From positions 1 through 33,856 of the forward strand of contig NZ_JAUXOD010000073.1 in the NCBI RefSeq assembly GCF_030682515.1: a stretch of 33,856 nucleotides of DNA, given 5' to 3'. The DNA is from Hoeflea sp. (GTDB taxonomy: Bacteria > Pseudomonadota > Alphaproteobacteria > Rhizobiales > Rhizobiaceae). Numbering within the stretch: position 1 is the stretch's first letter; each line of letters begins with the position of its first letter. The notes under the pieces are model-generated. The model saw nothing but the letters and a program-made list of their open reading frames with translations, was not told where the DNA came from and ran no database searches. Below are positions 26,077 through 33,005 of this stretch, in pieces. The translations under genes were made by a program, and so were the position numbers.

Positions 26077-26316
26077 ATGAACAAGATCACAATGGCTGCA
26101 GCGCTCTCACTGGCTACGATCCTGCCCTTCGCCACCGCACCCGCCTTCGCCGAGACTGCCGACACGCAGGTGGCTCTTTGCGCCCAGTCCTCGGACACGG
26201 CGGCCAAGGCGGGCATTGACTGCAATACCACCTCCACCATCATCCGCACTGAGGACAAGGCCGCAACGCACTATCCATCCGGCCCGGTCAATTTCGGCAA
26301 CGGGGTTGTGTTCTGA
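26077..26316 (+). CDS. Small exported protein of unknown function
   Basis: The 79-residue protein has a clear signal peptide, MNKITMAAALSLATILPFA (1-19), with likely cleavage after APAFA at residue 25. The mature form has only about 54 residues, with two cysteines (in ALCAQSS and DCNTT) that may pair in the periplasm, and ends in a VNFGNGVVF strand-like tail. I do not recognise a family. ATG 26077 follows AAAGGAG at ideal spacing. It is divergent from the membrane AraC regulator and followed by a strong hairpin, so it is transcribed alone. Confidence 0.8.
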   Translation: MNKITMAAALSLATILPFATAPAFAETADTQVALCAQSSDTAAKAGIDCNTTSTIIRTEDKAATHYPSGPVNFGNGVVF

Positions 26317-26337
26317 CCACGACAATCCCCTGTCACT

Positions 26338-26377
26338 GCGAATGCGCCGGGCGCCCCCTCCGCCCCGGCGCATTCGC
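26338..26377 (+). terminator. Hairpin after the small exported protein gene
   Basis: A perfect 14-base stem (26338-26351 / 26364-26377) with a 12-base loop lies 21 bp past the stop. It is very stable, though no T-run follows on the plus strand. It also lies downstream of the minus-strand GNAT gene ending at 26403, so it may serve both. Confidence 0.7.
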
Positions 26378-26402
26378 CTGAAATCCGTCTGACCGAACTC
26401 GC

Positions 26403-26996
26403 CTACGCCACCCTGACAATCAGGGACGGGACGGGCGAGCCCTGGCTCTGCGTCTGGAGGCGCTCCGACCGCGGGCCGCGCGCAACCAGAAGCCCGCTTA
26501 CCCCATCGAGATAGCCGTCCCTGAGCTCATGACCGAGAAGACGATCGCGCTCCACCGGCCCCGGCATCATCACGCCGCCGGTCTTCGAGGCCGAAAACCC
26601 GAACCGGGCATAATAGGGCGCATCGCCGACAAGAATGATCGCCCCATGCCCCAGTTTCAAAGCCTTTTCCACGGCGTGGCGCATCAGCGCGGACCCGATG
26701 CCCTGACCGGCGGCCGACGGCTCGACTGCCAGCGGTCCGAGCAGCAGCATCGGCTTGCCGCCGCAGGACACATCCCACAGCCGGACGCTGCCGATGACCG
26801 CGCCCGCGCCGCTGCGGGCGACGAAGGCGAGCCCCGGTGACGGCAGCCGCCCGCGCCTGAGCTTCTCCGAACTCTTGCGCTTGCGGCCCTCGCCCATGGC
26901 GCGGTCAAGCAGGGCCTCGCGGGCAAGGACATCGGCGTCCGCTTCCGCGTCAATGAGAAAATCCGGTACGGTGAAAATCGACTGATCTTGTGTCAT
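26403..26996 (-). CDS. GNAT family N-acetyltransferase (YhbS-like)
   Basis: The 197-residue protein follows the YhbS-like GNAT pattern: LGPLAVEPSAAGQGIGSALM (86-105) is the acetyl-CoA pyrophosphate-binding loop (Gln/Gly-x-Gly-x-Gly/Ala type), and VGDAPYYARFGFSAS the family's conserved beta5 region. The first 30 residues resemble the usual acidic opening of this group. The acceptor is unknown; members act on small amines or proteins. ATG 26996 has GAGGA at proper spacing. It is the gene just downstream of the ornithine decarboxylase on the same strand, separated by two hairpins. Confidence 0.9.
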   Translation of the reverse strand: MTQDQSIFTVPDFLIDAEADADVLAREALLDRAMGEGRKRKSSEKLRRGRLPSPGLAFVARSGAGAVIGSVRLWDVSCGGKPMLLLGPLAVEPSAAGQGIGSALMRHAVEKALKLGHGAIILVGDAPYYARFGFSASKTGGVMMPGPVERDRLLGHELRDGYLDGVSGLLVARGPRSERLQTQSQGSPVPSLIVRVA

Positions 26997-27047
26997 GGGC
27001 TGATCCTCGGCTGCGCAAAGCCTGAAAAACGGTGCACGAAGCCCCCC

Positions 27048-27069
27048 CGCAAGCGGTCACCCGCTTGCG
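27048..27069 (-). terminator. Second hairpin downstream of ornithine decarboxylase
   Basis: A perfect 9-base stem (CGCAAGCGG / CCGCTTGCG) with a 4-base loop follows the hairpin at 27078-27104 in the minus-strand direction. The two may form a tandem terminator between the decarboxylase and the GNAT gene. Confidence 0.55.
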
Positions 27070-27077
27070 AAAAGGCA

Positions 27078-27104
27078 GATCTGAACGGGGACTCCGTTCA
27101 GATC
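27078..27104 (-). terminator. Hairpin containing the ornithine decarboxylase stop codon
   Basis: An 11-base perfect stem (27078-27088 / 27094-27104) with a 5-base loop includes the TGA stop of the decarboxylase (27098-27100). On the minus strand it is followed within a few bases by a run of four T. It is likely an intrinsic terminator that begins inside the coding region. Confidence 0.7.
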
Positions 27105-28231
27105 ACGTAGGATCGGAGAGGCTCGAAGCCGTTGAAGGCGACGGCCGAGTAGGTGGTCGTGTAGGCGCCCGTGCCTTCGATCAGGACCTCGTCGCCGATG
27201 GTCAGGGAAACCGGCATCGGATAGGGGGTCTTTTCGTAAAGCACATCGGCGGAATCACACGTTGGACCGGCGAGCACGCACGGGCTCATAGCATCGCCAT
27301 CGCGCGGCGTGACGATCGAATAGCGGATCGCCTCGTCCATGGTTTCGGCCAGTCCGCCGAACTTGCCGATGTCGAGAAACACCCAGCGCACATCGTCCTC
27401 GTCGGACTTGCGCGACACAAGCACCACTTCCGCCTTGATCGCACCGGCATTGCCGACCATGCCGCGGCCCGGCTCGATGATGGTTTCGGGAATGTGGTTG
27501 CCGAAATGCTTGCGCAGCGAGGCAAGGATCGCCTGGCCATAGGCCTGGGCCGTCGGGATGTCCTTGAGGTAGCGGGTGGGGAACCCGCCGCCCATGTTGA
27601 CCATCTTGAGGTGGATGCCCTGCCGGGCAAGCTTGTCGAACACCCGGCGCGCATCGCCGAGCGCGGAATCCCAGGCGTCGAGCCTGGTCATCTGCGAGCC
27701 GACATGGAACGACACGCCGTGCGAGACCAGGCCCAGCTGATGCGCATAGACCAGCACATCGACCGCCATCTGCGGGACGCAGCCGAACTTGCGCGACAGC
27801 GGCCATTCGGCGCCCTCGCCATCGGTCAGCACCCGGCAGAACACCCGCGCGCCGGGCGCCGCGCGGGCAACCTTTTCGACTTCCTCATGGCTGTCGACGG
27901 CGAACATCGACACGCCAAGCGCATGCGCGCGGGCGATGTCGCGTTCCTTCTTGATGGTGTTGCCATAGGAAACGCGGGCCGCGGTGGCACCCGCCTTCAT
28001 CGCCATTTCGATCTCCGCGACCGAGGCGCAATCGAAGCTCGAGCCGAGGCCCGCGAGCAGGCGCAGGATCTCGGGCGCAGGATTGGCCTTCACGGCATAG
28101 AAGATCGAGCTGTCCGGCAGCGCCTTGCGGAACGACAGGAAATTGTCGCGCACCACATCGAGGTCCATCACCAAGCATGGGCCGTCGGGACGTCGGGTGC
28201 GAATGAAGTCGAGGATTCGTGCAGTCGTCAT
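27098..28231 (-). CDS. odc: Ornithine (lysine/ornithine) decarboxylase, PLP fold type III
   Basis: The 377-residue enzyme makes putrescine (or cadaverine) by decarboxylating ornithine (or lysine). It is of the alanine-racemase-fold type, like eukaryotic ODC. Lys48 in FYAVKANP binds pyridoxal phosphate; HVGSQ, the glycine-rich GGGFPTRY and EPGR segments bind the cofactor phosphate; Cys325-Asp326 in PTCDSADV is the active-site pair contributed across the dimer; GAYTTTYS is the C-terminal signature. The length equals that usual in Rhizobiales. ATG 28231 follows GGAG and starts MTTARI as in relatives. A leader of about 400 nt precedes it and a terminator hairpin overlaps its stop. Confidence 0.95.
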   Translation of the reverse strand: MTTARILDFIRTRRPDGPCLVMDLDVVRDNFLSFRKALPDSSIFYAVKANPAPEILRLLAGLGSSFDCASVAEIEMAMKAGATAARVSYGNTIKKERDIARAHALGVSMFAVDSHEEVEKVARAAPGARVFCRVLTDGEGAEWPLSRKFGCVPQMAVDVLVYAHQLGLVSHGVSFHVGSQMTRLDAWDSALGDARRVFDKLARQGIHLKMVNMGGGFPTRYLKDIPTAQAYGQAILASLRKHFGNHIPETIIEPGRGMVGNAGAIKAEVVLVSRKSDEDDVRWVFLDIGKFGGLAETMDEAIRYSIVTPRDGDAMSPCVLAGPTCDSADVLYEKTPYPMPVSLTIGDEVLIEGTGAYTTTYSAVAFNGFEPLRSYVI

Positions 28232-28628
28232 CGGGTGCTCCGTTCCCGGCCCCTCGCATGGGGGCCATATCAAGACAGAGCATCGTACGGCCACTCACAG
28301 AATCCGGCCTTTGGAGGAACCGGACAACGGTGCGGACGCTTGATGCGTCGATGAACCACGCCTTGCCAGGCGATGATCCGCTCATGTCTGCCTTGGATTG
28401 GACGGAGAACCCGACCGCACGTTCGGCAATGAAGGTGTGCCTCTTCAGTAACCCCGGCTGTTGGAGAGCCGGCAGACACCAGAAAGGCCCGCACCGTCGT
28501 TGCTTCAAGATGTCCTCGCTCATCCGGTTGGCCGGAGAAACGACTGGAGGGGTTAGTTCCAGGTACCTTACCGATTCCTCACCATGTCGAGGGTCGGCGG
28601 ACACCCACAGGCACGTGCGACTTTGGGC
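28232..28628 (-). ncRNA. Long structured leader of ornithine decarboxylase, candidate speF-motif RNA
   Basis: No credible gene lies here. A candidate minus-strand promoter (28663-28635) predicts a ~400-nt 5' leader for the decarboxylase gene. It contains hairpins such as GACGC-N5-GCGTC (28335-28349), CCGGCT-N7-AGCCGG (about 28454-28472) and a CTGGA...TCCAG stem near 28541-28562. Alphaproteobacteria are known to carry the cis-regulatory speF RNA motif upstream of ornithine decarboxylase genes, and the position and length fit. I cannot align the consensus from memory, so the assignment rests on genomic context and visible structure. Confidence 0.6.
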
Positions 28629-28634
28629 AAAACG

Positions 28635-28663
28635 GAGATAAGATGTTCGTCCGTCGCAATCAA
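28635..28663 (-). promoter_or_regulatory. Candidate promoter of the ornithine decarboxylase leader
   Basis: Minus strand: TTGATT (28663-28658), 17-base spacer, TATCTC (28640-28635). Transcription would begin near 28628. The divergent LysR gene starts at 28779. Confidence 0.4.
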
Positions 28664-28778
28664 GAGTTTTTTTGCCTGCCCTTGAAAAACAGATTCTTTG
28701 AACGAATATCGGTAACTGTTCGGCGTATGGTGACAATGCCGGCGCCGTCCCGGCGCGAACCCCAGGGATCTGCTTGAC

Positions 28779-29672
28779 ATGGACACTTTGACTCGCATCC
28801 GCGCCTTTATCGATGTGGTGGAGGCCGAAGGGTTTTCCGCGGCCGCCCGCAAGGTCGGTCGTTCCAAGGCACTGCTGTCGAAATATGTCCGCGAGCTTGA
28901 AGACGACCTCGGCGCATTGCTGCTCAACCGCACCACGCGCCAGTTTTCGCTGACCGAGGCCGGCCACACCTATTATCGGACCGCCTCTGACATTCTCAAG
29001 GAAATCGACAATCTCGCGGATCTGGTGCGGGAAGGCTCGAAGGATCTCAAGGGCCGCATCCGGGTGTCCGCCCCAAGAACCTTTGCCGATGCGGCCGTGG
29101 GCCAGTCCCTCATCGACTTCGCGGTCGCCCATCCGGACGTGACGCTGGAGATCATATCAGACGATCGTTTCGTCGATCTGGTCGAGGAAGGCTATGATGT
29201 GGCGATCCGGATCACGCGGCTGGAGGATTCGGGGCTGATCGCCCGCAAACTGGCCGCGTTCTCGCTGATCGCTTGCGCTTCGCCCGATTTTCTCGACCAG
29301 CACGGTCCGATCACCCATCCGTCGCAACTGGCGGGCGTGCCCTGTATCGTCGACACCAACGGCCGGACGCTGAACAACTGGCCCTTCGAGAACAAGGACG
29401 GATCGGTGTTCTCGGTCTCCGTGCGAGGCCGGCTGGAGGTCAACAGCCCACTCACGGCCATGCGCGCGGCAGAGGCAGGTCTCGGTGTTGCCGTGTTGCC
29501 AGATTTCATTTTCAGGGAACGCCAGAACATCGGAACCTTGGTCCCGATCCTTTCAGATCATCTGCTGACGGATCGGGGGATCTATGCGATCTACCCGCAT
29601 CGCCGCTATCTACCGGCCAAGGTTCGCGCCTTCGTCGATTTTCTGAGCCAGTGGTTTAAAGCCAATCCGTAA
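28779..29672 (+). CDS. LysR family transcriptional regulator
   Basis: The 297-residue regulator has a LysR winged helix at residues 1-60 (AFIDVVEAEGFSAAARKVGRSKALLSKYVRELED, in the usual place), the linker helix, and an effector domain opening with GRIRVSAPRTFADAAVG (about 90-106). Features such as EGYDVAIRI and GVAVLPDFI place it in the group of small LysR proteins related to aromatic or quinone-response regulators. ATG 28779 follows AGGGA. It is divergent from ornithine decarboxylase across 547 bp, so control of that gene is possible but unproven. Confidence 0.94.
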   Translation: MDTLTRIRAFIDVVEAEGFSAAARKVGRSKALLSKYVRELEDDLGALLLNRTTRQFSLTEAGHTYYRTASDILKEIDNLADLVREGSKDLKGRIRVSAPRTFADAAVGQSLIDFAVAHPDVTLEIISDDRFVDLVEEGYDVAIRITRLEDSGLIARKLAAFSLIACASPDFLDQHGPITHPSQLAGVPCIVDTNGRTLNNWPFENKDGSVFSVSVRGRLEVNSPLTAMRAAEAGLGVAVLPDFIFRERQNIGTLVPILSDHLLTDRGIYAIYPHRRYLPAKVRAFVDFLSQWFKANP

Positions 29673-29754
29673 CGCCACCAGCGGGCTCAATTTTTGCGAA
29701 GATCTGGCGCCCGCCGAAATTTCGTCCATATTTGATGCCAAGTGAACGACTTCC

Positions 29755-30438
29755 ATGAGACCTACAGATCGGCGCCCCATGACCACGCACCTGATGCCGC
29801 GACTGACGGCCCTCGCGGCGCTCTCAGTTTTGATCGCTCCTGCAACGGCGCTGGCCCATCCGCATGTCTTCGCTGATGCACGGCTCGAGATTGAAACGTC
29901 GGCCGATGGCCACATCGTTGAACTGCGCAATGTCTGGCGATTCGATGAGGTTTTCTCGTCCAGCGTCATCATGGATTTCGATTTGAATGCCGACATGAAG
30001 CTCGACGCGGGGGAACTCGCCCAGATCGGCGATATGGTCACCCAGTCCCTGGCAGATTTTGATTATTACACCAATGTCACGGTCAACGGTAAGGACATCG
30101 GCATCTCGCTTCCCGAGAAGATCAAGGTCGATTATCAGGATGGGCAACTGCTGATGTTCTTCGCCCTGACCCCCACGAAAGCCATGCAGCTCACGGGCAA
30201 GATTGCCGTCGGCGTGTATGATCCGACCATGTATGCGGCTCTCGATTTCATCGAAGACGCGGACATGGCGGTGACGGGCGAAGCGGCCTCGCTCTGCACC
30301 AGCAAGGTCGTTCGTCCCGATTTCGACGAGATAATCATGCAGAACCAGGCCTCCCTGACGGAAGCCTTTTTCGAGACGACCGGGAGCGGCGACCTATCCA
30401 AGCTGCTGGCGACACGGCTTGAGCTGGAATGCAAATGA
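29755..30438 (+). CDS. DUF1007 family exported protein
   Basis: The protein (227 residues from ATG 29755; 219 from ATG 29779) has a signal peptide ending ATALA, directly followed by HPHVFADARLE, the DUF1007 opening with a possible metal-binding His-x-His. An EF-hand-like acidic loop DFDLNADMKLDAGE lies near residues 74-87. Neither candidate start has a strong ribosome site. DUF1007 proteins are typically encoded next to NicO-type nickel/cobalt transporters, as here: the transporter's ATG overlaps this stop (ATGA). A periplasmic metal-binding or helper role for the transporter is inferred. Confidence 0.88.
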   Translation: MRPTDRRPMTTHLMPRLTALAALSVLIAPATALAHPHVFADARLEIETSADGHIVELRNVWRFDEVFSSSVIMDFDLNADMKLDAGELAQIGDMVTQSLADFDYYTNVTVNGKDIGISLPEKIKVDYQDGQLLMFFALTPTKAMQLTGKIAVGVYDPTMYAALDFIEDADMAVTGEAASLCTSKVVRPDFDEIIMQNQASLTEAFFETTGSGDLSKLLATRLELECK

Positions 30439-31454
30439 AGGTCTCCACCCGCGTGATCCTGGCCACGGCCATCGGCTGTGCGCTTTTTGCCGGGGCGGCG
30501 CATGCCCAGTCGTCCCTTGGCATAGGCTCAGCCGAGCCCTCCTTCTCGACGAACGGTTTTGGTGGCTCGCTGCTCAACTGGATCAATCAGCAGCAGCAGA
30601 TGTTCTACAGATCCCTGACGGGAGCGTTGAAAGCGATGCGCACCGACCCCTGGCAGATGTGGGGACTGGTTGGACTGTCGTTTCTCTATGGCGTGTTTCA
30701 CGCCGCGGGCCCCGGCCATGGCAAGGCTGTGATTTCGTCCTACATGATCGCCAATGAAGTGGCGCTCCGGCGCGGCGTGATCCTGGCGGTCCTGTCGTCA
30801 CTGCTCCAGGCGGTCACGGCTGTCGCGGTGGTTGGCGCCGCCTATTACTTCTTGCGCGGCCTGTCGATTTCGATGACGCAGGCGACGCATTTCATGGAGA
30901 TCGCCAGTTACGCGCTGATTGCCGCCTTCGGCTTTTGGCTGCTTAGCCGCAAACTTGTCTCGCTGCGAACCAGCCGGCCGGTGGCTGTGGCAGCTTCGGC
31001 GCAGCCCCATGCCCATCATGCCCATCACCACGGCCATCATCATGCCCATGCCCATGATCATCAGCATGCGGACGGGGAGGTCTGCTCCAGCTGTGGCCAT
31101 GCCCATTTCCCCGATCCCAAGCTGATCTCCGGCCGAGATTTGAGCCTGCGCGAAGCCTGGGGCGCCGTGCTGGCGGTCGGGCTCAGGCCCTGTTCCGGCG
31201 CCCTGATCGTGCTGACGTTCTCGATGTTGAACGGGCTTTGGCTGGCGGGAATCCTGTCGGCCTTCGCCATGGCGATCGGCACGGCAATCACCGTTTCCGC
31301 GCTGGCCACGCTCGCGGTCATGGCCAAGGGCGCCGCCGTGCGCCTGGCAGGCGCATCGATGGGCGGCCACGTCGGCACCACGATCGAGATCCTCGGCGCG
31401 ACCACCGTCATGGCCCTCGGACTGCTTCTGCTAGCGGCATCTCTGCAGACCTGA
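30435..31454 (+). CDS. NicO-type nickel/cobalt transporter
   Basis: The 339-residue membrane protein has a signal-like first segment (1-24), then about six hydrophobic helices. Signature motifs are FHAAGPGHGKAVISSYM (88-104) and VGLRPCSGALIVL (about 248-260), both typical of the NicO/RcnA-like family. Between them, a loop at about 190-220 is His-rich (more than 15 His) and includes a CSSC pair, suited to binding Ni2+, Co2+ or Zn2+. Direction of transport (uptake or efflux) cannot be told. ATG 30435 overlaps the DUF1007 stop by four bases; an ATG six bases earlier (30429) is less likely. Convergent with the next gene, six bases apart. Confidence 0.92.
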   Translation: MKVSTRVILATAIGCALFAGAAHAQSSLGIGSAEPSFSTNGFGGSLLNWINQQQQMFYRSLTGALKAMRTDPWQMWGLVGLSFLYGVFHAAGPGHGKAVISSYMIANEVALRRGVILAVLSSLLQAVTAVAVVGAAYYFLRGLSISMTQATHFMEIASYALIAAFGFWLLSRKLVSLRTSRPVAVAASAQPHAHHAHHHGHHHAHAHDHQHADGEVCSSCGHAHFPDPKLISGRDLSLREAWGAVLAVGLRPCSGALIVLTFSMLNGLWLAGILSAFAMAIGTAITVSALATLAVMAKGAAVRLAGASMGGHVGTTIEILGATTVMALGLLLLAASLQT

Positions 31455-31460
31455 AAAGAT

Positions 31461-31685
31461 CTATTCCGGATCTCTTTCCCGCGTCTGCTGACGCTTTCCG
31501 CGCAGCCAGAACACGGCGAAAAAGGCCAGCACGAAGAAGATCCCCAGAGCATAGGACAGCCAGGGCGACACCTCCGACAGCGACATCATCATCGTCGGCA
31601 TATAGTAGAAGACCAGTCCGGTGACGCCGAGGATGACCGCCGCCGCAATGGCCGAAGACCGGTTGGAGGTTTCGCGTTCACTCAT
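31461..31685 (-). CDS. Small membrane protein of unknown function
   Basis: The 74-residue protein has a short polar N-terminus (MSERETSNRSS), two hydrophobic helices (about 12-31 and 39-60) and a basic tail (RGKRQQTRERDPE). I recognise no family. ATG 31685 has GGAG about nine bases upstream; earlier in-frame starts (31700, 31745) would add a poor extension. The gene ends six bases from the convergent NicO gene. It may be co-transcribed with the GNAT genes upstream (85 bp gap). Confidence 0.75.
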   Translation of the reverse strand: MSERETSNRSSAIAAAVILGVTGLVFYYMPTMMMSLSEVSPWLSYALGIFFVLAFFAVFWLRGKRQQTRERDPE

Positions 31686-31769
31686 GGTCCGATGCTCCAT
31701 ATGTCGCGGTCGCACGCCGCTGCGACTGCCCCAATGCGGCAGCATTGATCAACTTGCATTTCCCGTCCA

Positions 31770-32246
31770 TCAGGCTTTCCTTTCCGGATCGCGCCCGGGT
31801 TCGGGCACGTGGGCCGACATGTGAACAACGACACGGCCGGGCTTGACGTCTTCATGGTCGACCGCGAAGCCCACCCTCTTGTACCATGCGAGAGCGGGAT
31901 TGAGGCTGTTTGTGATCAGGCCGACCCGATCAAATCCCAGCTCACGCGCCCGCCTGAACGTCGCCTCGAGCAGCTCGCGGCCGCGGCCTGATCCCGCGGC
32001 TTTCGGCGCGGTGGCGATCGATTCGAGAAACAGCCGGTCGCTCATGACCCGCAGGATCAGAACGCCATTGAGCCCTTCCGCATCTTCGTCGAACCAGACT
32101 TCGCACTCATTGAGGACAACGCCATAGTCCCACTCCAGCGGAATGGCCCGGGCGCCAACCGCGGCCTCGGTGCGTGAATAGGCCGCGCGCTGGAATCCTT
32201 CAAGAAGCTGGCGTTCGTCAACCCTGGCGCGGCGGAGATGGATCAT
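31770..32246 (-). CDS. GNAT family N-acetyltransferase
   Basis: A compact 158-residue GNAT protein. The acetyl-CoA loop is SIATAPKAAGSGRGRELLEA (about 76-95), with a G-x-G-x-G/A-like core GSGRGRELL. The NSLNPALAWYKRVGFAVDHE stretch near 120-139 is the usual C-terminal GNAT motif with the YKR-GF turn. The acceptor substrate is unknown. ATG 32246 overlaps the stop of the upstream GNAT gene by four bases (ATGA), which argues for translational coupling of two acetyltransferases; a longer frame to 32321 would lie inside that gene. Confidence 0.9.
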   Translation of the reverse strand: MIHLRRARVDERQLLEGFQRAAYSRTEAAVGARAIPLEWDYGVVLNECEVWFDEDAEGLNGVLILRVMSDRLFLESIATAPKAAGSGRGRELLEATFRRARELGFDRVGLITNSLNPALAWYKRVGFAVDHEDVKPGRVVVHMSAHVPEPGRDPERKA

Positions 32247-32920
32247 CCGGCTGATTCTCTCAACCGCTCCAGCCGGATCCTCTGCTGGCCATCCGGATCG
32301 AAGTTGGAGGGGTCGAGCCATGCTTCAAATGCCCGTTTCAGGGCCGGCCACTCGCCGTCGATCATGGAAAACCAGGCCGTGTCGCGGTTGGCGCCCTTGG
32401 AGATGATGTGCTGCCGGAACACCCCTTCGAACGTGAAGCCGAGGCGGATGGCCGTGACCTTGGACGGTCCGTTCTCATTGTGGCATTTCCACTCGTAGCG
32501 GCGATAGCCGAGATCCTCGAACACATGCCTGGCCATCAGGTAGTGCGCTTCCGTCGACATCGGCGTGCGCGCCATCGCCGCGCCATGGGCGACCGATCCG
32601 ACCTCGACCACGCCGTTGGCGGGATCAGCCCGCATCAGCGACGCCATTCCGACAATGTCGCCGGTGCGGCGGCTGCGGAAGATGCTGACCACCATCCCCG
32701 CCCGTTGATTGGCCTCGAGCCAGTCGGAGAGCTGACCGGCCTCCGCGTAGGGTCCGTTCGGAAAATACCTTATGAGGTCGTTGATGCCGTGCCCGCCAAG
32801 CGCGTCCCACAGCGCCACCTCATGCACGTCGCGCCGGAACGGCTCGATCATCACATGCCGTCCGGTGACCGCAAAGCCTTGCGGCGCCGGACAGGGTTTC
32901 CAGTTGCTCAAGTCGCGCAT
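32243..32920 (-). CDS. RimJ/RimL-like GNAT N-acetyltransferase
   Basis: This 225-residue protein resembles the RimJ/RimL branch of GNAT enzymes, which acetylate protein N-termini or small molecules. Typical features are TGRHVMIEPFRRDVH near the start, GDIVGMASLMRADPANGVVE in the centre and an acetyl-CoA/core region VFEDLGYRRYEWKCHNENGPS with AIRLGFTFEGVFRQH. I chose ATG 32920, preceded by a weak AGG-rich site; the open frame extends to 33118 but would overlap the divergent aminotransferase. It is first of the two-gene GNAT unit. Confidence 0.88.
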   Translation of the reverse strand: MRDLSNWKPCPAPQGFAVTGRHVMIEPFRRDVHEVALWDALGGHGINDLIRYFPNGPYAEAGQLSDWLEANQRAGMVVSIFRSRRTGDIVGMASLMRADPANGVVEVGSVAHGAAMARTPMSTEAHYLMARHVFEDLGYRRYEWKCHNENGPSKVTAIRLGFTFEGVFRQHIISKGANRDTAWFSMIDGEWPALKRAFEAWLDPSNFDPDGQQRIRLERLRESAG

Positions 32921-33005
32921 TGAGTCTGCCTGAATTGAATTTCGCGCCGGGATAGGACATGAGTTGCCTTGACAACACAACCACCCGGACAGGAAAAATG
33001 AGTCT

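Noticed and set aside
28219-28641. 140-codon plus-strand open frame and overlapping minus-strand frame in the decarboxylase leader
   Set aside because: Neither has a good ribosome site or recognisable family; Cys/Trp/Arg-rich composition fits non-coding structured DNA. I interpret the region as an RNA leader.
30998-31076. CAT/GCC-rich quasi-repeat
   Set aside because: It encodes the metal-binding His loop of the NicO transporter and has no regular period.
32965-33000. TTGACA-like -35 before the aminotransferase gene
   Set aside because: TTGACA is present at about 32968, but no acceptable -10 element follows at 16-18 bases, so I did not list a promoter.
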